This document shows positions 46,591 to 58,932 of a DNA stretch of 64,000 bases, piece after piece. This DNA is from Spirodela intermedia (lineage: Eukaryota > Streptophyta > Magnoliopsida > Alismatales > Araceae), in NCBI GenBank assembly GCA_902729315.2, contig LR746274.1:7313037-7377036 (forward strand), given 5' to 3'. The position numbers and the translations under genes were made by a program. The notes beneath the pieces were generated by a model. That model was not told the DNA's origin. It saw nothing but the letters and a program-made list of their open reading frames with translations, and ran no database searches. How positions within the stretch are numbered: position 1 is the first letter of the stretch; each line of letters begins with the position of its first letter.

Positions 46591-48005
46591 AAAAAGGTTT
46601 CGAGAATGTTGTTTGCTGATCATCTTTTTAGATTAAGTGATACAAGAATAAATGTAGAACCTTTACAAGACACATTTCTAGATGAACAATTGATGGCAGC
46701 TCAACATCAACCATCACCATGGTATGCACATATTGTTAATTTTCTGATTTCTAGAAAAATTCTAGAATAGTGAGATAAGAATAGAAAACATCATTTCTTT
46801 TCTAAGATTAGAAATTATTTTTGGCATGATCTTGATTTATATTAGTTGGGCAATGATCAAATTTTAAGGAGATGTGTTCCTGAAGAAGAATATCATAACA
46901 TTATTAACATGTGCCATTCATCTAACTGAGGAGGACATTTCTTTGGATGAAAAATAGCTGCAAAAAAAATTCAGTGTAGTTTTTATTAGCCTACAATCAT
47001 TAGAGATTCTATAGAATTTAGTAGAACATGTATTTCATGTCAATCTATAGGTAACATGAGTAAGAAAATATGAAATGCCCATGAGTAATATGTTAGTAGT
47101 CAAAAGTTTTCATGTATAGGGAATAGATTTCATGGGTCCCTTCCCATCAGCTGAAAAATATGAATATATTTTGCTTGCTGTTGATTATGTGTCGAAGTGG
47201 GTGGAAGCTATTCCTACTAGAACTAATGATCATAAAATCGTGATGAAATTTGTGCAGGAAAATATTTTTTCGAGATTTAGATGTCTTAGAGTGATTATTA
47301 GTGATGGAGGAACACATTTTACAAATAAACATTTCAGGGAACTATTGAAAAAGAATGGAGTACACCATAGAGTAGCCACTCCATATCATCCCCAAACAAA
47401 TGGGCAAGCTAAAGTAGCAAATAGAGAAATTCAGAGAATTTTGAGAAAAATAGTTAGACTAGATAGGAAAGATTGGCCCACGAAATTACAAGATGCATTA
47501 TGGGCTTATAGAACAGCTTATAAAAATCCCATAGGTATGTCCCCATTTCGTCTCATTTTTGGAAAGCCATGTCATCTTCCTGTGGAAATAGAGCATAAAG
47601 CATTATGGGCTATAAAAAATTTATGTATGGATGAAAAACCAGCTGGTGGGCATAGAATTTTTCAGCTACATGAACTAGAGGAGTTGAGGAATGAAGCTTA
47701 TGAAAATCATATAATATATAAAGAAAAAACTAAAACTTTTCATGATAAATACATTAGCAGAAAAAAATTTGATGTTGGACAAAAAGTGTGGTTATATGAT
47801 TCTAGGCTGAAATTATTCCCAGGAAAATTAAAATCAAAATGGAAAGGGCCTTATGTGGTGGAAGAGACATATGATCATGGGGCTGTAATGATTAAAGATC
47901 TTAAATCATAACTTTAAGGTAAATGGACAGCGGCTTAAACATTACATAGAACATGAACGCCTTGCAGAAAAAGAAATTTTATTATTAAAAGAAATTCAAG
48001 AGTAA
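46591..48005 (+). pseudogene. Integrase, unit 2, core open for 259 codons
   Basis: Zinc-finger region (46750-47100) has several stops. The core from 47132 to 47911 is open: [20 protein letters not shown], then [14 protein letters not shown], then [14 protein letters not shown] with spacing typical of the DDE integrase (second Asp in ISDGG, the catalytic Glu position further on appears as Lys-Val in [11 protein letters not shown]). C-terminal part has [21 protein letters not shown] frameshift near 47905 precedes KVNGQRLKHYIEHERL. No chromodomain. Athila/Tat type. Confidence 0.8.
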
Positions 48006-49596
48006 GATCAAGCAGTCCAGCTGGAGACATTAAATTCAGCGCTGCATGGGAGGCAACCCATGGTTTTTATTTCATTTTGTTTGATTTTTTTTAAGCTCTA
48101 TTTTTCTTAGAATTTTGCAATACTTGTTTCTGTATTTGTTTTTTCGAAAGAGTGCAGGAGGAGGCGTGTAAGACGAAGTGGAAAATTAAAAACGAGGTTG
48201 AGGTGATATCTTTCGGAGCTTTATCATTTATGACAACATTTTTAATGCTAAACTTTGCATATATGCATGCTTCACTTGAAAATTATATTTTCTGCATATT
48301 CTGTTTCGATTTTTCTGTGTCATTGAGGACAATGTCATTTTTAAGTTGGGGGGTGAAGTATTCATTATTAATTTATGTTGTAAGACGATTAAGAACATGT
48401 GTTTGCATTTTATTCAACTTAGAATAACAACTAAAAATAACAATAAAAAAAAAATCAGAAAAACTGCAACATCTATTTTCTGGTTTTCTATCAGGAACAA
48501 CAGATTGTCAAAAACAGCAGACGAAAAAACAACCCGAAATTTGAAATTATAGAGACCCTTTTCTCACATTTCAATCCCCTAGACATATATTACTGAAATT
48601 CGAAATTACAGCTATAAAGAAGATAGTTTTTATTTATTTTTGACAAATTTATTGCTGCTAAAATAGAACTGAAAATAGAAAACAGAACTGTCAGAACTAT
48701 CTAATTTACAAATTTCTTACATCATATTGTATGCATGAAAAATTAAATCAATTAGATTGATTGATACCAAAAGATACTAGGAAGATTATTATTGAGTCAA
48801 AAGAATGATCTAGTAACATGAAATGTTAGAATACTCCTTGAATACATGATAGATAACATGAATTTAATTTTACAGATTTTCACTTTATGATCTTAATGGA
48901 TAGTATTTACTTGATGTGAAAATTTGATTGATCACTTCAGTTTAATGGAGATTTTGGCATCCTAATCTATAGGACTTGTGAGGAAAAATCACTTAGTTCA
49001 AAGAAAAAAAAAAGAGAGACAGCAATATGAAAAATCTAGAAATGAAGAGTACACATAGAGGGTGTGAGACATTATTCTCATTGTCAAAATCGTGCATAGA
49101 AAAACACTTGCTGCAAAATAAGTGGATAAAGTGAAAGCCCTAAAAATAAAGAGTACACATGATGTGAGACATCATCCTTATTGTCGAAATTTATTTACAA
49201 AAAAAGCTACTTATCCACTATATATAAAAAAAAAAAAAAAGAAATATAGTGCACACTTCAAAAATCAAGTGATGAAAAAAGGGAAATGTAGGATCAATAT
49301 TATTTTTGGATGAGTATTGATAATTTGAACATCTTGTAAATATATCTATGAGTGAAGAAGTGATAAAGATGAGAATAGAAGAAGTGAAGTCTAGATTGTT
49401 ATTCTAATGAGTGCTTAAATATTTAATTATTTGACATCATTCTTAAATACTTGATATAAGAATCCAAAGTGTCTAAAGGTGTATCATTTTCAATTGTATT
49501 TTCTTTTTATGCATTCAAATATGATGTTTCAGATTCGTAAATTTTTACTTTCGTAATTCCATTGCTAAGGGAATAACAATGATTTAAGTTGTGGGG
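48006..49596 (+). mobile_element. 3' tail of the unit 2 gypsy element
   Basis: Begins with the hairpin tgggaggcaaccca at 48047-48060 (perfect here), then AT-rich non-coding DNA to the G-rich tract gttgtgggg at about 49588-49596. No env-like ORF recognised. Confidence 0.65.
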
Positions 49597-50199
49597 TGTG
49601 ATTTCAATTAACTCATGATAAATAGACTTATATTTGTGTTAAAGTGTGAAACGGGGTTTTCAGTTGATTAATGTGAATTTTTGGGTAATTATGTGATTTT
49701 ATATGAATTTATATAATTTTTACAGTTTTACTTTTGAGATAAACGAGGAAAAAGAAATAAAAATAAAAATATAGCAAAATGGGGGGTACCTATTGATAAG
49801 TCTTCATTATCATGAGTTAATAATTAGTAAATAATATAGTTTTAGCCTTAACTCATGATAAATAGACTTATATCTGTGTTATAATGTGAAAAATGGTTTT
49901 TAGTTAATTAATGTGAATTTTTGGGTAATTATGTAATTTTACACAAATTTATATGAGTTTCACAGTCTTAATTTTGAGATAAATGAAGAAAAAGAAATAA
50001 AAAATAAAAATAAGATAAAATGGGGGGGACCCACCAGCCAGCTAGGCTCGTAAGCGGGTTGGAAGCGTAGTGAAGGAGTAGCCACGAGTAGGGGCTCGAG
50101 CGGCTTGGACCAATAAAGGCATGTGTGTGTCACTCTCCTTCCACGTCACTGATGGCCAGCGAGCTATGGGGCAAGGAGTGGTCATACATGTGAGAGAAG
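49597..50199 (+). mobile_element. Truncated LTR followed by LTR 5' portion, unit 3
   Basis: Truncated LTR 49597-49793 (starts TGTGATTTCAA), second LTR start at 49794 (TGATAAGTC) running to 50199, where the fold-back begins. Confidence 0.7.
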
Positions 50200-52338
50200 T
50201 GACATGACTCAATCGTTGTATATTAAATCACACAAATTTAAAATTTATAAAACTAGAAAATATAATTTTTTTTGATATTTAGAAGTATTTTTGAACAAAT
50301 ATATTAATTATAATTCAATAAAACTTCCAAAAAATAGCAGTAATTTTCCAAGTCAATCACAAAGATGTAATATAATATCTGGTAATTATTCAGAATTTTT
50401 CTCAAATAATACTATTTTCTTTGAATTTTATACTAGGAAGAAAAAAGAAAATATATTTAAAATTTACGAAAAAAGGAAATAAGGGTGCAGACGTCAAGAT
50501 GACCTTAGTGCCCAATGAACACAAATCAAGTGGAAATAGAATTCCACCCAACGATTCTTACGTAAGTGATTACAGACAATTTAATTGATCAAATTAAGAT
50601 TTGTAAAAGTCAGAAGAATCGCAATGAAATGAAGTATATGTTGGTAAATTTAAAATCAATAATTTATCACTAAATGTAACGGAAATTAAGTTGAAAGTAG
50701 GAAAACAGAGTTCCAGCATCACAATAGTGATACGCCGGTGATGCACTGAAATCCTAAGCGTTCGGGAGGATCGTTAAGTCGTGTCCACGGCCTCAAAGGC
50801 TCTCCTTGGACAAAGACAACATGGGCAATCTCTAGATCTCCTTGCGAAGTCTAGAGATTAATGAAATGGGTCGTCAAATCATCTCCGGTAGCTGTCACCC
50901 TGTGGAGCAGAAAAAATTGTGACTTTGCGGCTCTCCGACAGTTGTCACCCGACGAAGAGGAGCTGAATGGAGGTGGGGTGTGTATCAGGGAGCTTCATCC
51001 TCAGGTTTGTGCAGTAAGAGGAGGCTCTTCATTGCATCTGGTATGTTCTTAGGAGGTGGTGACTCATCTCCAAGTAGATTGTCCTCTTCTTGATGACGGC
51101 TTGTTCATCGATCAATCAGAGATGATTTACTCAGTGGATTTGCAATCCTTTTATCGCAAATCCTTCAGCAATTTTAGTAACAATGCTTCATAAATCACAT
51201 TGACAAGACTTTTGCCGATGATCTAGTGATTCTTGTTGCTTAATCCTTCATCGGCGATCTGCAGGAAAGTTGCGATAATCAGATCGCTGGGGAAGGATTA
51301 AGCAATGAGAATTGCTGGATCATCGGCAAAAATTTCATCAACAAGATTCGTGGAGCATTGCTACTAAAATTACCGAACGATTCGTAGTAAAAGGATCGCG
51401 TATCTATCAAGTAAATCATCTCCAATTGATCGACCAACAAGCTGTCATCAGGAAGAGGACGATTCATTAGGAGATGAGTCGCCACCTCTTGAGAGCATAC
51501 TGGATGCGATGAAGAGCCTCCTCTTGCTATGCAGACCTAAAGATGAAGCTCCCTAACATGCGCTTTACCTCCATTCAGCTCTTCTCTGTCGGGTGACAGC
51601 CGCTGGAGAGCCGCAAAGTCGACATTTTTCCACTCCGCTAGGTGACAGCCGCTGAAGATGACTCAATGACTCATTTCATTAATCTCTAGACTTCGCGAAA
51701 AGATCTAGAGATTGCCCACGTCGTCTTTGTCCAAGGAGAGCCTTCGAGGCTGTGGACACTACACGATGATCCTCCCAAATGCTTAAGATTCCAGTGCATC
51801 GTTGACACATTGCCGTCATGACGCCGGAACTCTATTTTCTTGTTTTCAACTTACTTTACACTTCAATTAGTGATAATTTTTGTGATTTTAATTTACCAAA
51901 ATATACTTTGTTCTATTACAATTCTTCTGGCTTTTATAGATCTTAATTTGATTAATTAAATCATCTATAATCGCTTACGTAATAATCGCTAAGCAGAACT
52001 CTATTTCCACCCGATTCATGTTCGCTGGGTGCTGACATCATCCTGACGTCCGCATCCATATTTCCCTTTTTTATGAATTTTAAATATATTTCCTTTTCAT
52101 TTCTTAGTATAAAATTCAAAGAAACTTGTATTCATTGAGAAAAATTCTGAGTAATTAGCAGATATTATATTACATCCTTGTGATCAACCTGGAAAATTAC
52201 CGCTATTTTTGGAAGTTTTATTAAATTATAATTGGTATATTTATTTAGAAATACTTCTAAATATCCAAAAATTTATATTTTTTAGTTTTATAAATTTTAG
52301 ATTTGTGTGATTTAATATACAACGACTAAGTCATGTCA
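50200..52338. repeat. LTR fold-back, unit 3 (uninterrupted)
   Basis: Left arm (minus) 50200-51250, spacer about 51251-51291, right arm (plus) 51292-52338. Both outer ends are LTR 3' termini (TGACATGACTCAATC and gactaagtcatgtca). This is the cleanest copy and carries the empty site of the solo LTR at 51138-51142. ORFs at 50861-51052 and 51279-51485 are mirror-image LTR text, not genes. Confidence 0.85.
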
Positions 52339-54842
52339 GGTCACTAGAATTTCAAATTTTGGGCTATTTTTGTCTACTATTTTTGATAGTTTGTTGTTCC
52401 TAATAGAAGACCTGAAAATAGATGTTGTAGTTTTTCTAAATTTTATTTTATTTTAGTTGTAGTTCTAAGTCGAATAAAATCCAAACACATGTTCTTAATC
52501 GTCCTACAGTATAAATTAATAATTAATACTTCACCCCCTAACTTAAAAATGATATTGTCCTTAATGACACAGAAAAATCGAAATAAAATACACAAAAAAT
52601 ATAATTTTCAAGTGAAGTATGCATACATGCAAAGTTAAGTATTAAAAGTATTGTAATAAATGATAAAGCTCAGAAATACATCACCTCAAACTTATTTTTA
52701 ATTTTCCACTTCATCTTACACTCCTCGTGCACTTTTTCGAAAAAAAAAATACAAAAACAAGTACTACAAAATTCTATGAAAAATAGAGCTTAAAAGAAAT
52801 CAAATAGAATGAAATATAAACCATGGGTTGCCTCCCATGCAATGCTGAATTTAATGTCTTCAGGTAGACAGCTCTTAGATCATATAAGATGATCTATGGC
52901 CATCAAAATATATTTGTATCCCAAGGTAAGTTTCATGATATTCTTTTTTAGATTTTGCATAAATTCATATACTTCATATATATACCTTGACATACTTTCA
53001 GCCAAAACAAAATGAAAATTAACAAAATTTTCCCAAAAATAATATTTCCATTTTGAAATTAATCTTTCCTCATTTCTATCTTATTTTGTAAGACGTTCAT
53101 TCATTAATAAATACTTTCTATTAATAGACCATAAAATGTGATTAGGCCATATAATTTTTAAATTAGCTCTTACCTAATCTAGAATTTTTTCATCTAAATT
53201 GATATCTCTAATTCTTTCACTCACCCATTTTTTAATGTGTTCTTTTATCTACATAATCTTCCTCTACTCCATTTTATCTTCCATACATAATTGTTCAATT
53301 TGTGAGGAGTGAAATATTTCAAGCTAAGAAATAATTCTAATGGGTTGTAGGTTTTGAAGAATGGAAGGATTGTCTTCCTTAATCTCAGATGTAATAAATT
53401 CAGTAAAGTTCAAATTTTCTCCTCTAAAATTATCTCTATATTCATATTGATTATTTTCATTTCTCCTCCAAAATTGTTTTTTTTAATCTAGCTTTTCATT
53501 TCTCAACTCATCAAATTCTTCATCTTCTCAAGAGCTATCTTTTAATTTCGGTATATGATATACATCATCATCCTCACTATCAACATCCATGGCTGCAAAA
53601 TTATGATTAGATTTATTAATTTTGTCTCCTACATCTCTCAAATAAACTGATTTTTCCTCACCTGAAATATGTTTTTCTTTATTTTTGTCCTTAATCCCTT
53701 CTACTAAAATTTGGATGATTTTTCCATGATCAGCTGTTGTTTCTTCATCACTATCAACTAATTTGAATATTATTTGGGTTTCTCTACGAAAAGTTATTCC
53801 ACCAATTAGGATTATAATAGTTAGAAAAATATTTCCTAGTTTTTACTAAAATCGTGGGGTACTTGCACTTGTTCTTGCCTATAATGATATTGAAATTCGA
53901 AATGATCATTTTCACCATACATAGGACATGTACTATTTGAATTAAATTGAGGGTTAAGAGGCTTTCTAATATTTTCAATAAGTAAGTAAAGTTTTTCTAA
54001 TCTTTGATTAATCTGATTAACCTCATTTCTAAATTTAGAATCATTATCATGATGCAATTCATGAATTCCTCTCTTCTTATCCCTATCATGTAAAGTTTCT
54101 CCTAGTCATTGAAAAAAACTTCATATATATTTTCTCATATTTTTGAGTTTTACTTAAGGGATAAATTTTTTGAAGAAAAGCTTATTCTATGTCTTTCTAG
54201 CTAGTTAATTCTCTATCTAATGTGGATAGCCAATAACTAGCTTTGTCTCTTAGTGTATGAGGAAATAATTTCATCTTAATAATTTTCGATGTGACTTGAG
54301 GAAGATTAACTAACTCACAGACCATATGAAATTTTTCTAAGTGCTGATGAGGTTCCTCTAAAGGCAATCCATGAAAATTAGGGAGCATTTGAAAAATTCT
54401 TAGATTTATTTCGAATTTAATAGTAGGTACTAATAGGACTCTAATATTGGATGCTCTTTGAAATGAATTAGGGATATAATAATTTTTCATGGCCATAGGA
54501 TTGTTCTCAATTTGACTTGTACTTCCTTCAAGATCCATCAAACTTAATTTTTCTTTTAGATTTTTAGTTTTGAATGAAATCAAGAAAGGATTTTCTTGCA
54601 TTGGATGTAAGGATCTTCTACCATGCATACAAAAAATCAATAAATTTGAGGAAAAAGTTTAGTAATTGTTACCCTCCTTCAATATGCTGTAGTCCTTATC
54701 TTGTTTCTCTTTGTTCCCTTTTTTTTAAAAAAATCAGCAAAAAGAAAATAAAATAAGAGTTAAATTCTTTTGTGTACTCTAAGAGAAAAATAGAAATATA
54801 GTAAATATTATACAATACATCCCTGGGAACAGTGCCAAAATT
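52339..54842 (-). mobile_element. Internal region of the pol-less element, minus, unit 3
   Basis: Counterpart of 3743-6471, with the acidic region near 53310-53770 and the PBS near 54820-54837. It has a 225-bp deletion in gag at 54086-54093 between 8-base direct repeats. Confidence 0.75.
53770..54640 (-). pseudogene. Gag-like pseudogene, minus, unit 3
   Basis: Open part 54197-54640 (147 residues; HGLPLEEPHQHLEKFHMVCE) and 53836-54057 (CPMYGENDHFEFQYHY near its end). The 225-bp deletion removes most of the capsid C-terminal segment seen in unit 1 at 5498-5722. Confidence 0.65.
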
Positions 54843-54990
54843 TGACGTGACTTAGTCATTGTATATTAAATCACGTAAATCTAAAATTTATAAAACTAGA
54901 AAATATGAATTTTCAGATATTTAGAAGTATTTCTGAACAAATATATCAATTATAATTTAATAAAACTTCTAAAAATAGTAGTAATTTTCT

Positions 54991-55065
54991 TCCGACGTCG
55001 TGTTGCATGTCTTTATATTACACACCAACTAGGCAATCTGGAAAATTATTCCTCAAATTATAGTT

Positions 55066-55110
<45 letters not shown>

Positions 55111-55660
55111 AGATATACATATATATCACATAGTAAATTCTGATGCCCACGTTGGGAATGCAAGCGTAGAAACTTCCTGGAGATATTATCTGAACCTTGG
55201 GGTTCCTGTTCTGGTGAATTTTTGGGATGCCCAGAAGGGCCAAAGAGCTGGAGCTCTCGATTCTAGTGGAAGGAAGATTGATGACAAGGTAAAACTATTT
55301 CAACCCATAAATTAGTCGCATTCCCGAGAACCATTAAAAATCTGGAATAGCCCCAAAAGATGGTTCTCAATGCTGATGGTAATGACAATGGAAAATTCAG
55401 ATGATAATAGCCCTATAGCATAAATTTTGTTATACGTTGAATACTTCACCCCCCAACTTAAAGGAGGCTTGACTGTTTCCTAGTATTTATAAACTAGGAG
55501 AACCACTTATTAATGTTACAGTTGCTTTGTTTGATCATGTTGGTGTTTTGATCAAAAGCCTAATCAATTAAGGACTACCAGCTTCCATAGGAGTGGCGCA
55601 TCTTCACTATTTTGGAGTAGATAGAGCCACAAAATTATTATTTTTGGTTCCACTGATCAG
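54991..55660. other. Insertion inside the LTR, unit 3
   Basis: Same insertion as 6621-7417 but with a much shorter (TC)n run and without the piece of gypsy tail seen at about 7140-7190. Contains the same two gene-like stretches of unknown identity. Confidence 0.5.
55069..55107. repeat. (TC)n microsatellite, 39 bp
   Basis: Short allele of the 113-bp run at 6698-6810. Confidence 0.95.
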
Positions 55661-57126
55661 TAATAGCCGGTAATTATTTAGAATTTTTCTCAAAGAATAT
55701 TATTTTCTATGAATTTTATACTAATAAATAAAAAGAAAATATATTTAAAATTCATGAAAAAGGAAATAAGGGTGCAGACATCAGGATGATGTTAGTGCCC
55801 AGCGAATGCGAATCAGGCAAAAATAGAGTTCCGCCTAGTGATTCTTACATAAGCGATTACAAACGATTTAATTGATCAAATTTAGATCTGTAAAAGCCGA
55901 AAAAATCATAAGTGAATGAAATATATTTTGATAAATTAAAATCACACAAATTATCACTAAATGAAGCGTAAAGTTAGTTGAAAGTAAGAAAATAGAGTTC
56001 TAGCGTTGCAGCGGTGATGCGTCGGTGATGCACTAAAATCTTGAGCGTTCGGGAGGATCGTCATGTAGTGTCCATGGCCTTGAAGGCTCTCCTTTGACAA
56101 AGACGACGTGGGCAATCTCTAGATCTCCTTGCGAAGTCTAGAGATCAATGAAATGGGTTGTCGAATCGTCTCTGGCAGCTATCACTTGATAGAATGAAAA
56201 AATGGCAACTTTGCGGCTCTTTGGTGACTGTCACTCGATAGAGAGAAGCTAGATGGAGGCGGGGCACGTGTCAGGAAGCTTCATCCTCAAGTCTGTGCAA
56301 TAAGAAGAGGCTCTTCGTCGCATCTGGTATGCTCTCAAGAGGTGGCGACTTGTCTCTTGACGGATTGTCCTCTTCTCGACGATGGCTTGTTTGTTGATCA
56401 ATCGAAGATGCTTTACTTGATGAATTTGCGATCCTTTTATCACGAATCGTTCAACAATTTTAGTAACAATGCTCCGCGAATCATGTTGATGAGATTTTTG
56501 CCGATGATCCAGTAATTCTGGTTGCTTAATCCTTCACTGGCGATCTTTAGGAAAGTCACAATAATTAGAGAAAAAAATATGAGTTTTGGCTCTAGGATGA
56601 TTCAAACCCGCACCAGTTGCCTAACCTTTATAAGGAAGGTGTAACGTGGGTTTAGCCCCACATTAGTTGTGCACCGATTTTTGGGGGGAATATATAGTAA
56701 TGTTACATTTCTAAGCAAGTCCCTTCTCTCACGTGTACGACCACTCCTTGCTTCATAGCTAGCTAGCTACTAGTGACGTTGAAGGGGAATGGCGCACACG
56801 TGCCTCTATCCGTCCAAGTCGCTCGAGCCCCTACTTGCGGCTACTCCTCGACTATGCTTCTGACCCGCTTGCAGGCCCGACTAGCTGGCGGGTCCCCTTA
56901 TTTTGCAATATTTTTATTTTTATTTCCTTTTCTTCATTTATCTCAAAAGTAAGATTGTAAAAATCATATAAATTTATATAAAATCATATAATTACCCAAA
57001 AATTCACTTTAATAAGTTGAAAACTATTTCTCACACATTAACACAAATATAAGTCTATCTATCATGAGTTAAGGCTAAAACTATATTATTTACTAATTAT
57101 TAACTCATGATAATGAAGACTTATCA

Positions 57127-57367
57127 CAAATTTCATTACTAAGGGACTAACAATGATTTAAGTTTGGGGTTGTGATTCAAGTTAATTCATGATAAATAGA
57201 CTAATATTTGTGTTAAAGTGTGAAAAGTTGTTTTCAGTTGATTAATGTGAATTTTTGGGTAATTATGTAATTTTATATGAATTTATATAATTTTTATAGT
57301 TTTACTTTTGAGATAAATGAGGAAAAAGAAATAAAAATAAAAATATAACAAAATGGGGGGTACCCAC
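57127..57367 (+). mobile_element. Gypsy tail end plus truncated LTR, unit 3
   Basis: Counterpart of 8885-9125 and 30725-30965. Confidence 0.6.
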
Positions 57368-58932
57368 TAATAAGTCTTCATTATCATGAGTTAATAAGTA
57401 GTAAATAATATAGTCTTGGCCTTAACTCATGATAAATAGACTTATATTTGTGTTAAAGTGTGAAAAGTTGTTTTCAATTGATTAATGTGAATTTTTGGGT
57501 AATTATGTGATTTTATACAAACTTATTTGATTTTCACAGTCTTACTTTTGAGATAAATGAAGAAAACGAAAGAAAAAATAAAAATAAGACAAAATGGAAG
57601 GGACCTGCCATCAGTCGGGCCTACAAGCAGATCAGAAGCGCAGTCAGGGAATAGCCGTGAGTAGGGGCTCAAGTAGCTTGGATCGATAGAGGCACATGTG
57701 CGCTACTCCTCTTCCACATCACCGGTGGCCAGCTGGCTGTGGAGCAAAGAGTGGTTGTACACGCGACAGAAGGGACTTACTTTGAAATATAACATTACTA
57801 TATATTCGCCCGATAATTTGGCACACAAGTGATGTGGGACTAAACCTGCATCACCTTCTACAGAAAGGGCGGGCAGCTGGCCATCGGTGAAGGATTAAGC
57901 AACCAGAATCGCTTGATCATCGGTGAAAATTTTGTCAACACAATTCGTGGAGCATTGTTACTAAAATTGTTGAATGATATGCGAAAAAGGGATCGTGAAT
58001 CCATTGAGTAAAACATCTCCGATTGATCGACGAACAAGCTGTCGTCCAGAAGAGAATGATCCATCGGGAGATGAGTCGCCACCTCCTGAGAGCGTATCAG
58101 ATGGGATGAAGAGCCTCCTCTTGCTATGTGGACCTGAGGATGAAGCTCTCTGACACGTGCCCCACTTCCATCCAGCTCCTCTCCATCGGGTGACAGCTGC
58201 CAGAGAGCCACAAAGTCGTCGTTTTTCCGCTCTACTAGGTGATAGCCATTGGAAATGATTTGATGACTAATTTCATTAATCTCTAGACTTTGCAAGGAGA
58301 TCTAGAGATTGCCCACATCGTCCTTATCCAAGGAGAGCCTCTAAGGTCGTGGACTCTGCACGACTATCCTCCCAAACGCTCAAAATTCCGGTGCATTGCC
58401 GACGCATCGCCACCGCGACAACAGAACTCTATTTTCCTACTTTCAACTTAATTTCTATTTCATTTAGTGATAACTTGTTGATTTTAAATTTACCAAGATA
58501 TACTTTATTTCATTACGATTCTTTTGGCTTTTAAAGATCTTAATTTGATCAATTAAATTATTTGTAATCGCTTACATAAGAATCACCGAACGGAACTCTA
58601 TTTTCACCAAATTTGCCTTCACTGAGTGCTGATGTCATCTTGATGTTTGCACCCTTATTTTCTTTTTTTGTGAATTTTAAATATATTTTTTTCATTTTCT
58701 AGTATAAAATTTATAGAAAATAGTATTCTTTGAGCAAAATTTTAAATAAGTACCATATATTATATTACATCCTTGTAATTTTCTTGGAAAATTATCACTA
58801 TTTTGAATGTTTTATTGAATTATAATTGATATATTTTTTTAGAAATACTTCTAAATATCTAAAATTTTCTATTTTCTAGTTTTATAAATTTAAAATTTGC
58901 GTGATTTACTATACAACGACTAAGTCATGTCA
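57368..58932 (+). mobile_element. Full-length LTR, plus orientation, unit 3
   Basis: 1565 bp, the same length as the unit 2 copy, ending AAGTCATGTCA; putative TATA at 57798-57807. The first G of TG is mutated (taataag). Confidence 0.85.

Larger units (their letters stand above)
20344..48222. repeat. Tandem segmental duplication, unit 2
   Basis: Second unit, about 27.9 kb. It matches unit 1 with offsets that change at indels: about 20.34 kb at the start, 22.6 kb in the minus gag element, 24.05 kb at the first La gene and 27.94 kb at the second La gene and the gypsy pol region. Unit 2 specific items are a solo LTR (23260-25158), an uninterrupted minus LTR (29089-30724), and an extra BTB-La module of about 3.9 kb (38.7-42.6 kb). 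Confidence 0.85.
54843..57126 (-). mobile_element. LTR, minus orientation, with internal insertion (unit 3)
   Basis: TGACGTGACTTAGTC to GACTTATCA, with foreign sequence at about 54991-55660. Otherwise follows the unit 1 copy. Confidence 0.8.

Noticed and set aside
50200-52338. Fold-back transposon (MULE or Foldback type)
   Set aside because: Both arms are ordinary LTR sequence of the resident gypsy family, and the flanks of the structure show no target duplication.
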